Source: Eudorina sp. 2006-703-Eu-15
Lineage: Eukaryota; Chlorophyta; Chlorophyceae; Chlamydomonadales; Volvocaceae
Direction: 5' to 3'
Assembly (NCBI GenBank): GCA_003117195.1
Contig: BDSI01000189.1
Location: 1 to 64,000 of the forward strand
DNA length: 64,000 bases
The notes below the pieces were generated by a model that saw nothing but the letters and a program-made list of their open reading frames with translations, was not told the origin of the DNA and did not search any database. This document shows, piece by piece, positions 24,701 to 36,000 of the stretch. How positions within the stretch are numbered: position 1 is the stretch's first letter; each line of letters starts with the position of its first letter. Made by a program: the position numbers and the translations under genes.

Positions 24701-27283
24701 CCCTGGGTCGCTGTACCACGTGACGGTGATGCCCTGCTACGACAAGAAGCTGGAGGCGTCGCGGGACGAGCTCACAACCACCACTGCAACCACCACGGCA
24801 ACGGAAACGACAACGGCAATGGACACGGACACGTCGGGGATGGAGGGGGTGCAAGGCCCGGAGCGGATCTCCGAGGTGGGTGCGTGCGTGGGTTTGGCAG
24901 CATCCACGCAACCAACCGCCCACCCAACCGCCCACCCAACCGCCCACCCAACCAACCAACCACCGTTGCGGACCCCGTGCTTTGCCTGGTCCCCGGGGCT
25001 CCTGCTCGGCGTCTCTTGTTTTGCCGGGGTGGGGTGGGGTGGGGTGGGATGGGTTGAGCCTCACCACCCAAGGGGGGAAATACGTCTTCGTTCTGCCGCT
25101 GCCATGGACCCCTCCTGGGGGGAAGAGAGCGCCCCGCCCCTCAACCACGCTCATTTCACCGCTGCCCATCACGTAATCCTTACTTGCCGTACAATTGCTG
25201 TACAGGTGGACTGCTGCCTCACCACCGGCGAGGTCCTCCAGCTGCTGCAGCAGCGGCCCCCTCCCGGCTGCGAGACGGGCGGTCTGGCGGCCCCAGCCGC
25301 ACCGCACTGCGCACCCGACCCGCTGCTGCCGGGTGTGCCGGCGGATGACCAACTGTACGGCTTGCCGTACGGGAGCAGCAGCGGCGGCTACGCGGACTTT
25401 GTGTTCCGTACGGCGGCGCGGGAGGTGTGGGGCGTGGAGGTGCCGCCGGGGCCGCTGCCTTGGCGGGCCAAGCGCAACGCCGATCTGCAGGTGGGGTGCT
25501 TGGGTCGGGTCGGGGTTGCCCCCAACCTGCGTTGTACGGCATCCCGTGCTGCCGCGATGCAGAGGGGATGACAGACGCGCACCTGCCGGGATGCCGCCTC
25601 CGCTTGGGAACACTCGCCACGGGAGGTTTGTGTCCTCTGGAACACCCTGGCCATTTAAACACACTTGCCTTGCTCGCACCAACCATGTCTCCCTTTCCCG
25701 CGTGCCCTGCCCCCTCTTTCCAACATCCCTCTCCTCCCCTTCTCCCCTCCCCCTCCCTCCCTAGTTGATTCTTCACCGGACGTTTGCTCTGGCAGCAGCG
25801 CAGTGTAAATATGTCCACCAGTTTCCTGTACCGTCCCTCCCTCCTCCCCTCCCTCCGCAGGAGCTCTCTCTGAGGGACGTGGTCGCCGGGGGGCCGTACG
25901 TCGGTACGGCACAGGGCCCCGGGGGCTCGGACCTGTGCGTGGCGCGGGTGTACGGCTTCCGTAACATCCAGACGCTCCTGCAGCAGGTCCGTACGGTCCT
26001 GACCGGGACATTGGCCAATTGGCACCGATCACTGGCTGGCACCGATCACCGGGTGGCACCGATCACCGGGTGGCACCCATCACTGGGGGCCACCGATCAC
26101 CGGGTGGCACCGATCCGTACTGCACCTCCACGAATCAAGTAGCCGCGGCTGAGGGGCGCGAAGGCCCCGCCCGTCTTCGCTAATCTACCCCAACGCGCAG
26201 GTGGTGCTGCTCACTGAGTTGGCTCTCGCCTTCCTGCGCCTTTCCCCCCTCCTTCCCCACCGTCCCCCCCACGCCACTCCAAGGGGGAAACCCCCACCCC
26301 ACTCCAAGGGGGAAACCCCCCACGCCACGCCACTCCAAGGGGGAAAGAGGGCAGCGCAGCTTCAATCTGTCTACCAATTTCCTGTACCCCCCCACCCCCC
26401 CACCCCTCGCCCCCCTTCCCCCAGGTGAAGCGAGGGCGGTGCCCCTACCAGTACGTGGAGGTGATGGCCTGCCCCAGCGGCTGCCTCAACGGCGGGGGCC
26501 AGATCAAGCCCGGGCCCGGCACCTCGCCGCAGCAGCTGATGGAGCAGCTGGAGCTGCTGTACGCGAGCTCGGTGGGTCGGTGGGTCGGTGGGTCGGGGTT
26601 CGAACGGGGGCGAGGGGCCCCATCCAAGAGGGGGTGGGGAGACCCCGATGCGGCGCGAACGCGCGATGACGAGGTCTGCGGACATCCAGGTGTACGGCCA
26701 CCCACACACATACACACACACACACGCGCGCACCCCCCTCGCGAATCCTCGGGATGCGGGTGCGGCGCCGCCGGGAGCCCCGACCCCCCGGCCCCCCCAC
26801 ACACACACCCGCGGGGGGGGCGACTGCCGCACTGCCCTATCATCTGAGATCTCAGCACCACCCGGGGCTCGGGCTCTCGAGAGTTGTCATCCTGGTGGGT
26901 GTGAACAACACACGGGGTGGGGGTGGGGGTGGGGGTGGGATGGAATCCTCACACCCGTCACGAGGGTCTGGAAGCATGTATTATTGCCCCCACGCCCGGC
27001 CCAGGGTGTGTTTGGGATCGGTTTTTAGACGGTCTGCGATGGTGGGTCCATCCTTCCCGGGGGTGGGGTGTCTTTGATCGCTGACTCCTGCCCTCTCCTC
27101 CCCCCCCCCAACGCGCAGGACGTCGCGGCCCGCTCCCCAGCGGACAACCCCGCCGTCGCAGCGCTGTACGGCAGCTGGCTCGGGGGCCGGCCAGGCGCTC
27201 CGCAGGCGCGGCAGCTGCTGCACACGACCTTCCGGGAGCGCGAGAAGACGGTGGTGACGGCGGCGGCGGTCGCAAACTGGTGA
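21764..27283 (+). CDS. NAR1: Cytosolic Fe-S cluster assembly factor NAR1 (IOP1/CIAO3, hydrogenase-like)
   Basis: Ten exons (21764-21865, 22308-22418, 22538-22697, 23190-23328, 23583-23674, 24574-24875, 25206-25490, 25861-25986, 26425-26571, 27119-27283) give 542 residues with phase kept at every junction. NAR1 proteins belong to the CIA pathway, linking the scaffold complex to the targeting complex that loads Fe-S clusters into cytosolic and nuclear proteins. The N-terminal cluster cysteines are C22, C77, C80 and C83 ([13 protein letters not shown]). The hydrogenase-like cluster cysteines are C200 (GSACPGWVC), C256 (MPCYDKK), C455 and C459 ([10 protein letters not shown]); spacing matches the family. 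Other family blocks are [30 protein letters not shown] and [10 protein letters not shown]. Residues ~265-300 are a Thr-rich insertion not typical of the family. The protein ends in Trp (VANW), as is usual for NAR1. No H-cluster maturation partners are nearby. Confidence 0.96.
23935..24401. repeat. Two abutting pentanucleotide satellites in NAR1 intron 5
   Basis: About 300 bp of (CAGCC)n with occasional 4-bp units, followed without a gap by about 155 bp of (CATCC)n. Both lie in the 899-bp intron between exons 5 and 6. The non-coding strand repeats are GGGCT and GGGAT, G-run-rich. The arrays keep long spurious ORFs open in all six frames. Confidence 0.97.
25767..25831 (+). repeat. Intronic dispersed repeat, copy b (NAR1 intron 7, sense)
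   Basis: Same blocks as copy a (TTCACCGGACGTTTGCTCT, GCAGCAGCGCAG, TATGTCCACCAGTTTCCT). It ends about 30 bp before the exon-8 acceptor at 25860, and its C-rich tail is the acceptor's pyrimidine tract. Confidence 0.88.
26012..26122. repeat. 19-bp minisatellite in NAR1 intron 8
   Basis: Five copies of a GGTGGCACCGATCACCGG-type unit directly follow the exon-8 donor region. Further along the same intron (26270-26345) is a ~25-bp triplicate containing CACTCCAAGGGGGAAA. Confidence 0.85.
26350..26387 (+). repeat. Intronic dispersed repeat, copy c (NAR1 intron 8, sense, short)
   Basis: Shows GGCAGCGCAGC and TGTCTACCAATTTCCTGTA, then C-rich sequence to the exon-9 acceptor at 26424, 37 bp away. The 5' half of the longer copies is missing. 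Confidence 0.8.
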
Positions 27284-30062
27284 GGAAGGAACGCCGCGGC
27301 AGTGGGGGGCTGGCGAGCTGGGGAGCTGGGGGAAGGACCCCGAAATGAAGGGTCGGGGTAGAATGGGTGGGGGAGGAATGCGGCGGCAGTGCGGAGTGAT
27401 GGGATTTGAGGGTACAGGGTACCGCCTCGGATCCGTCTTCGGCGCCTGCACGGGTTAGCGACGGCGGCGGCGGTTGCGGCGGTTGCGGCGGCGGCGGTGG
27501 CGTCAAGGGGCGGCAGCAGCGGCGTGTACGGAAGCCTGATGTGGCGAGCACTGACCGGCCGCCGCGTCCACAGCTTCACCTCCCTCCCTGCATCGTACGA
27601 CAGTACGGACCTCCTCCCTCCTCCCGCTTCCCTGGTGGTGGCGTGCGGTCGTGGAGACGCCTACTGGCGGCGGGCGGGCGGGGTGTTGTGGACCGCACTG
27701 TGTCTGTGGGGAGTTGCTGGGGGGGGGCAGAGGTGACGTGTCAGCGCGCTCCTGCTCGCCCTCTCCCTCGCCGGGCCTTACGTGGGTCTTACTGTGTCTA
27801 TGGACCGCGACCTGGGTAGATGAACGAACGAATGACGTCACCACGGACCCACGAGGGCGTACGGGGACCGGGGAGGTCCGGAGGTCCATTGGTGGGTGCA
27901 TGACCTGTACTGGACGAGTGCAGTTGCAGTTGGCGAGGCGTACGGGCAGAACGTACGGGCAGGACGTACTGACCCATGTGGTTGTGGTTGGGGGAATGGG
28001 ACATCGGAGGCCGCGGGAGGTGGCGAGGGCCACGATGCTGACGTCTGGTCGGTGACCTTGGCTGCGGTGGCGGCGTAGGCCAGGCGGGTGCTCAGGTCTC
28101 GGATCGTTCGGAGGAGGGCTTGGCGGAGGGGGGCGGCAGACGTGGCGGATGGGTTGTGTGTGGCAGTATGTGGCTGCGGTGTGTGTGGTGCGGTGCGGTG
28201 CGGTGCGGTGCGGCTCGCAGGTGATTGCGGTCTGACGGGCCGGCCGGGCGGTTGGCATGGGGCCGTTACGTCAGCCTGCAGGGCAGGCACCCTCACCCGC
28301 CCCCGCCCCCGCCCCCGCCCCCGCCCCGCGGGGTCCTCCTCCCTGCATCATTGGGTGGGTGGTCGGACGTCTTGTTGCCTGAATAGGCCCCGAGAAGTTC
28401 CTCCCGGGGGAGGTGGGGGTGCGCCGCTGGTTTGAGGTTGCACTGCGGGGTGCCCGCTTCTATGTATGCAACCCGATCGTACCTACTTTGTTCATATCAT
28501 GGTGGTGGGGGGGGAGGGTATGGCGCTGCGAATAGCACCGCAGGGGTGGAGTACACAGTAGTACCCGTCCCTGGCAGGATGCGTGCCCCCGGGGACCCCT
28601 TACCGACGTGTAATTCGTACATGTACCTTCAACGGATATACCGCCACCGGCGAGGAAGCCTGCGGTGGCTCGCCAGTATTGTGAGCTCGGGTCAGGACGC
28701 GGGGAGTGGCCCCCGGCAGCCAGACCGCACCCGCACAGCAGATAGCGTACATCCCCCGAGGAGGGGCGGAGGGCGTCCCGGAGGCAGACTTGCCGCACCG
28801 GCGGGGTATTCGCTTCGCATGAGTCAAAAGTGTTCAACCGACAACCGAACATGGCGGATGCCGCTAACCGGAAGATGGCCGTCATGGCATCGACCCTTCC
28901 ACATTGGATGGACGGACGGACGGGTGAATGGATGGATGGGTGGGTGGGTAGGTACGGACGCAGCGACAGGTGGACACGGTTTCAAACGGTTACAACTAGG
29001 AGCACGTTTCCGCGCCCTTCTTACGGGAGGTGATTCAGGCGCCCTCACCGCCTGCACCCATGGCCGGCAGGACTGCCTCATGCCCGCCGGTCTTTCCTTT
29101 TTTCCTTTGGTAAGAAACACGCATGAGCTTGTTCAGCGGGAGGATGGCCTATCTGGTGCGGGACGGGGACGTGACCCCCGCCCAAGGTGGTGGCGGGGGC
29201 TCCCAAGCTGGGGCCGGGGGCGGGGCCGGGGGAGGGGCCCGGAGGACCCGCTCCGGGTATGCCCCGCCCCGTCCCTCTCCCTCTCCCGCCTCACGGCTCA
29301 ACAACCATATCCGCTCCCGGACTGACTGACTGACCGACTGACCAACCGACTGACTGACCGACCGACCGACAGGATGACTTCCTCGGCTGACTCACTGACT
29401 AACTGATATACAGACCGGACAGGCGGGACGGGATGGATCCCAGTCACCAGTCACAGTCCCGGACCTGCCGCTCCAATCGAGTACCTAGAGGCTGCGGCCC
29501 CCCCGCATCAACAGTTCCTCCCATCCCCCCACTCGCGATTGCCTGCCTGCCGCGTCATACACGTCTGCAGCGGCAGGCGGCGGGCGTTGATCCATACGGC
29601 AAAAGACAGCAGGTGGCCGCCAGGGAGGGCGGGAGGCGGCACATGTGGGATGTTCGGCCCCACGTCGGGTGCAAGTGTGCAAGGGTGCACAGCCGCGCAC
29701 ATATGCCGTCGTCGACTTGCTGTTACCTGGCTGCCCCCCCCCGTTCGGGTGGTCGATCCGTGCGCGCTGCGGCCATGTCCCCGCAGGGCCCCGAGGGACA
29801 GACAGCTTGGGTGTCGCCGCCGCTGCCAGCCACGGACCCGCACCCGCACCCGCTACCCCGCACCTTCATGGGACCCTCACCCTTCATCACACCCGCCCCA
29901 CATCCTTCCCTCCACGTTGCCCAACCGCCCCACAACCGCCGCCTGCTTGCATGCCTCTGCCGGTGGTGACCCGGTGGCCAGGCTCCTCGTGACGACGTCC
30001 GTCCCGCCGCATCACGGCTCCTCTCCCCTCTTCCAAAGGCTTGCTGCGCTCCAGGGGGGCCG
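27284..30062. other. Convergent intergenic region with unresolved coding-like fragments
   Basis: The region lies between the 3' ends of NAR1 (+) and PP2C (-). It holds a GGTGC pentamer run (28190-28212), a CCCCCG run (28290-28328), ACTG/ACCG tetramers (29320-29372) and purine-rich tracts. Two fragments look coding. On the minus strand around 28135-27990, ALLRTIRDLSTRLAYAATAA is followed one frame away by VSIVALATSRGLRCPIP. On the plus strand at about 28385-28488, PEKFLPGEVGVRRWFEVAL reads on to ARFYVCNPIV after an AG. No start, stop or splice chain could be built for either. The TGTAA at about 28607 is a possible algal poly(A) signal for NAR1, but it is far from the stop. Confidence 0.4.
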
Positions 30063-33000
30063 TCAGCTGCGGCCCTGCGCGTAGCCACCGGGCGCCCCGC
30101 CGCCGCCGCCACCGCTCCTGGCCGCCGCCGCCGCCTTGCGCGCAACCGCCGCCGCCGCGGCCGCCTGCGCGGCGGCGGCGACGTCGCTGGGGCTCCGCTG
30201 CTGCGGGCCGCCGCCGTTGGCCGAGAAGCCGCCGTACGCGGCGCCGGCGCCGGGCTGCCACATACCGGCGCCGGGGCCGAAACCCGCTCCGAAGTCCAGG
30301 GGACCTGCGTAGGTGGGCACCGCCGGCACCGCCGCCGCCGCCGCCGCCGGCGCAGGTCGCGGCTGCTGCTGCTGCGGCTGTGGATGAGCTGCTGCGGTGG
30401 TTCCCACCGGGTGATGCAGCGGCGGCTGCTGATACGATTGCTGCCGTGCCTGAGCCGGCTGCGGCTGCGCCTGGGGCTGCCGCGCCGGCGGTGCCGTCGC
30501 GTGCTGAGCCGTCGCCGCTGCCGCCGCCGTGTGGCCGCCGCCGCCGCCGGCGCCACCGCCGCCGCCGTACTGCTGCGGGTGGCTCGCCCGGCCGTGATGT
30601 GCCGCCCCGGCTGCCGCCGCCGCGCTGGCGTCTTGCGGCGCGCTGTAGGGTGCAGCGCCACGTGGCGGCGCCGCGTAGGCATGCTGCTGCTGCTGTTGCT
30701 GCGGGCGCCGCTGAGGGTGCCCGCCCGCCGACTCCAGGACCACGACCGGGTCACTCGAGGTGGCCGGCGCGTGGAGCGGGCCACCCTGGTGCGCTGGCGG
30801 GGGATGCGGAGCCAAGCCCGGGGGCCCCACCGGGGCTGGCCTGCCGGTGGGAGCGCCCGAAAGGCCACCAATCGCCGCCGTGGCCGCAGCGGCCGCAGCG
30901 GCGGACCCCGCCTCCCTCCTCTCGCCCGGCTTGCGCCGCGGCTGATTCCGGCGGCCGCCGCCGCCGCCCGTCATTGGCTGCGCTCCGTCTTCCGGCGGCG
31001 CCGTCTCGGCCGCGGCCGGCTCAGGGACGTACTCCTCCGCGTCCTCGGAGCCGTACGGCGCCGCGCCGCCCTCTCGTCGGCTCTTACGAGGTGCGCGGTC
31101 GCGGCGGGGCTTGCCGCCCCTGCCGCCGGCGATGTCACCCGCGATGACGTCACCGCTCACCGGCGCTGCAGGTGGCGCCGCCGCCGTGCCGGCGGCCCCG
31201 CCGCCCGTCAGCATCGACTTGGGCACGTACAGGTAGCCAGCGGCCTTGACGATGCCCGACGGGGCCGGGCCCCCGGCAGGCCCCGCCGCCGCCGAAGCCG
31301 TCGCCGCCGCGCCGGCGGCGGCATCCCCCTGGCCGTCCGTCCGTACAGCGGCGACGCCGACGCGGCCGCCGGGCCCTTCCCGCCCACGGCCCCCTCTCCC
31401 AGCGCGAGCCCCCCGCTCCCGCCGCTCCCCCCGGGGCGGCAGGCCCTGCTGCTGCTGCGGCGGCGGCGGCTCCTGCGCTGCCGGCTGTTGCTCGGGGACC
31501 TGCGCGGCAAGGGCCTCAGCACTCGCGTCACCCGCCGGCGCCGGCGGCGCTGCATCCGCCAGGGCCGCCTCCGCGGCGCCGTCCCGCTCCCGACCCCGCG
31601 GCGGCCCCCGCCGCTCCCGATCCCGCTCCTCCCGGCCCCCCCGGTCGCGGCGCTCTCGCCTCGGGCCTCCTCCTCCTCCTCCTCCTCCTGCCGCCGCCGC
31701 CGCCTCGGGCCGCTCCGCACCCGAGGGATTCGGACCGCCGGTCGGGGAGCGGGCCACCTGCCTGCCGCCCTCGGCGGGGCGGGCTGCCTTCATGAGCTCC
31801 CGCCGCAGGTCGTACCCGCCGCCGCCGTCCTTCTTCTTCTTCAACTCCACCTGCTTCCAGTCGTCATCGGCGTCAGCGGTGGGCTCGTCCAGGAGGCTGT
31901 GGCGGAGGCGGGTGGGCGCACGCAAGGGGCCACCGGGAGGGCGGACCACAGGGGAGGAGGGGAGGAGAGGGGGACGGGAGGAGGGAGGAAGGGGAGATAG
32001 GAAATGGGTGGACATATTCATACTGCGCTGCGGCTGCCAGAGCAAAGGGCGGGCGGGGGACCCGGGTCGCGGGAAATGAGAGGGAGAGAGAGAGAGACAC
32101 ACACAGAGACAGAGAGAGAGACAGAGAGAGAGAGATCCACGGGCAGGCGGGCGCACGCGAAGGGAGGGGGTTACAGGAAGGCGGGAGGGCCGCTCAGCCC
32201 GCGGGCGAACCCCACCAGCGAGCTACGTATCGCCCAAACCAATCAACCAACCAACCCAAATAACGCCGTTGCGGTGAACCTGGTGTGTGAAGATGTGTCA
32301 GCGACGAGGCACACTTGCGTGCGGTGACCGCGCGCGCGCAATGGGGTACGTGGGTGGTGCGCGAGGTGGTCTCGCGGGGCATCCTGAGACAAGGCCCCGC
32401 CCGTGCTGGGGCTCAGTCGAGGGGCGGCCTTTGCCGCCTTGCCGCGCGATGACCCGACCGCCACGACTTGAGACCAGGGCGGGCGGGGTGTGGGAAATCG
32501 GTAGACACACTCGTGAGGGGGGGGGCGAAGGGGGACGGGGAGCGGGGCACATAGGAAATTGGTAGACACATCATGGGGAGGGGGGGAAGGGGGAGGGTAC
32601 AGGAAATCGGTATTGGTGTTGGGAGGGTGAGGAGGAGGCACTCACGTGTCGATGTCGACCCGCAACTCGGCCAGCTGCCGGTACGTATCGGACACCGGCG
32701 GGGGCCGTACTGCCGTACCGACTCCTGCTGTACCGGCCGCCGGCGCGACCGTCATCCGCCGCTGCCGCTCCAGCTCCTCCGCCGCCTCCACCTCCGCCCT
32801 CTCAGCCAGCGCCAGTTGCTCCAGGAAGGCGGCCGCCCGCCGCCGGTGGGCCCGGTGCCGTTCCCTGCGCCGCAGCCCCGCACCCCAGCAGGCACCCGGC
32901 GGGGTAAGCCACGACGGGATGACGGACGGAAGCGCGCCGGCTAACGGCGTCCGGGCGGCTATAGCAGTCCGTAACAAACCAACGGTGGTCGTGGAGGGGC

Positions 33001-36000
33001 AGGGGAGGGGCAGGGAGGGACTGCTCCCGAGAGCCCCACACTACTGCTCAATGCCGAGCCGACGACGGCGATGCGACCCCACGTGAGGGGCAAATCGACA
33101 GCCGCCGCATCGAATGACGAGCAGCTATCGTCGGGGAGGGGAGGAGGGCACAGGGCCTTACGTGATCTACACGGACCTGGGGGGAGGTTGGACAGCCGGT
33201 CGCCCAACAGAGAGGGGGGGAGCTGAGCTGCCAACCAAGCCGGGCACGGCCGCGCGTGCGGCTGTCCGCGGCGTTACGCCCGGACTGAGCTGCCCGCGTG
33301 TCGGCCGCCCCGACTGCCAGCGTCCGAGACCCCCTCGGGCGGGCGTTGCGCCCAGGCGGGCCCATTACCGGGCCGCACAAACCCTGAACCCCCGTCCCTC
33401 CCCTGCCCTGCCCCCCCTTCTCGTCCCCCTCCTGGCCAGCCTCCCCCTCGTGCCCCCCTTCCCCCTCCCCCACCTCCAGCTCTCCGAGGGGGTCTCCAGC
33501 GGCCGCCACGACTGCGCCGCGCGCTCCTCCCTCATGCCCGCCGCCGCCAGGGCCGCCTGCGCCGCCGCCGTCGGCCCCGCGGCCCGCTTCAGCAGCCCCG
33601 GCACGTGCGTGTCGCCCCGCCGCGGCACAAAGTCGGCCACCACCACCGTCACGTCGTCGTCGTGCTTCTTGTTGCGCATCGCGAACACCGCCGCCTTGGA
33701 GGCGGCCTCACGGGCGTTGCAGGTGCGCAGCTGCAGGGCAGCAGGGGGGCCAGGGACATGGAGCAAGGACGGGGACAGGGGGGGATGGACACAGGCGGGG
33801 ATGGTATGCGGGGCACAGGAGGGAAAGGGAGTGTGGGGCCTCGTCCCGGAGTTTGGCGTCCTGTGGGGCTGGCGGCCCAGAGTGCCCCGCGGTCATCGGG
33901 CCGAGCGTGACGTATGTGTGTGTGGGGGGGGGGGAGGGGGGGCGCAGCGAAGGATATGCCGTCGAAGTTGCTTATATCAGCAAGCGGCTGCCGGTCGGTG
34001 GTAGTGGCCTGGTGGACAGCGTTGTCCGTACGACGACTGCCGGAGCGAACTGCCAGCCATCATCACGGCTGCTCGTCGAGGACTGCGTAACCGCTACGGC
34101 AGTTTCTTCGATTTAGAAGATTTCAACGATATTGAAGTTCGCCCACCCCCATCCCCCAGGAACGGTACCCATCCCCCGGAAGGACCTTCCTGCCCGGTGC
34201 CCATTACCCAGCCCCCCACTTCTTGGCTGCCACACCCACCGCCCTCTCCCCATCCCCCCCACCCCGCCCTCTCCCCATCCCCCCCACCCCGCCCTCACCG
34301 CCCCCCCCCACCGCCCCCGCTAAGCCGCACCTGCCCGATGACCGTCTTGGCGTTGACGGCGTCCCACAGCCCGTCACTGGCGATGATGAGGCGGGCGCCC
34401 GTGACGGGCAGCGAGATCTGCCGGATGGCGGGCTCGGGGATGAGCAGACCCTTGGCGGATTCGTCGCCTGCGACGGGAGGGACGGGACGGGAGTCGGGTC
34501 GGGACGGACATTTTCAGTGGGAGGGTATGGAGTGCTCCGCGGCGCCGCCGCGCGTTTCAGTTCCTATTTTATGTTTTCCCCAGACCAAACAAAAACACAA
34601 GGAGATGAACCACGGCGAGGCCACAGGAAGAGGGGGAACACGAACAGTGAGCAATCCCCGCCCGCTGAATCCATCCCCTGGGTGGCGGCCACGTACCGAT
34701 GGTGCGGGTCATGTTGATGCCGCCCGGCCACACGCGCAGCTGCTGGCCCTCGTGCGGGGTCGCGCTGATCGGCGTGCCGTCCGTCGGGTCCTCGTCCTCG
34801 CCGTACTTGGCGGGCTTGATCCGGCCTGGGCACAAGCGCAGCCGGCACAAGGGAGAGGGCTGCAGTCAACAGGCAGCGTGCGCCTGGCGCGCGCGCACAC
34901 GCCGTGGGGAGGAGGGGGGGTATTGGAAATTGGTAGGCATTCCAAGCTGCGCTGCTGCCGCGGGGCGGGGGTGCGCGCGCGTGCGAAAGAGAGAAGAGTC
35001 CGCAAAGACTTAAGGGGGTCTTGATCCGACAATCAACGGCATCGCAAAACCAAACGGCCGACGCATTCTTGGCAGCACGCACTCCGCACCGCCCTTCTTT
35101 TTTTTCCCCCTATCCCTACCGCTATCCCCCCCCCGGGGCGATGTGTGCAGATCGACTCCGCCCCACGACCGCTGTGACCCTAGGGACGCCGCGGCTGACT
35201 CGTCACGTGGGTGTCGGCCCTCGCGCACCTCCCGCCTTGGTGATCCGCTCCTGCTCGTCCGTGCTCTCAGCGACACGGTGGTTCGCACTTATCTGCGGAT
35301 GGCGCCCGCGGGGTGGGGGGCGGCGCGGCGACATGCATCAGCAGCTGGATGGATGGGTGGGTGGATGGGTGGATGGATGGGTGGATGGGTGGGTGGGTGG
35401 AGGGAGGGAGGGAGGCAGGGAGGGATGGACACGTCTCGGCGCCGTGTGGTGCGACGTGATTCCATGGTATGCGGATCCGGGGAGGCCTCTGCGCGCCGTC
35501 ACTGCGCCGAGCGGGCGTACTGTCAGCTTCGCTGCCGACATGCCCTCCGGCAGCGCAGCGGTCCACATCTGCGCCGCCAACTCCTGTGGCCTCCCCCCAA
35601 CTCCTGTGACTTTGTGACCTCCCCCCTCCAGTATGCGCCGTCCGGACGGGACCGTGGCCTGTCAGGGACACCACTGAACACAGGCCTGTCCACCAACAGG
35701 CGGTGAAACAGACAGACGGACAGACGCACGCACGCACGCACCGCCACCACCCCTTCCCAGGCTCCCGGCTCCCCTCCACCCTCGCCCCATGGTAAGCGAC
35801 CAGACCGTCTTAAGCGTCTAACGGCCCAGGCCTTACACAGCCCAACGGCGCCAACCGCAGCCAAATCTGACCAGTTCCTCAGCTGCGTGGTGCAGACCCC
35901 CATCCCCCACCTCCCACCACCCGTATACGTCTGTTAGACCCCCACACGACTTCACACGGGGTGGGGTGTGAGCTCAGCTCACCACCACGATCTCCGACCC

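Noticed and set aside
30041..32000. Long plus-strand Arg/Pro-rich ORFs opposite the PP2C tail
   Set aside because: Antisense shadows of GC-rich minus-strand exons that keep phase with the catalytic PP2C exons.
32646..32864. Separate gene for the coiled-coil exon between PP2C and the RG-rich tail
   Set aside because: It joins exon 9 and exon 11 in phase at good GT-AG sites, so a single PP2C gene is the simpler model.
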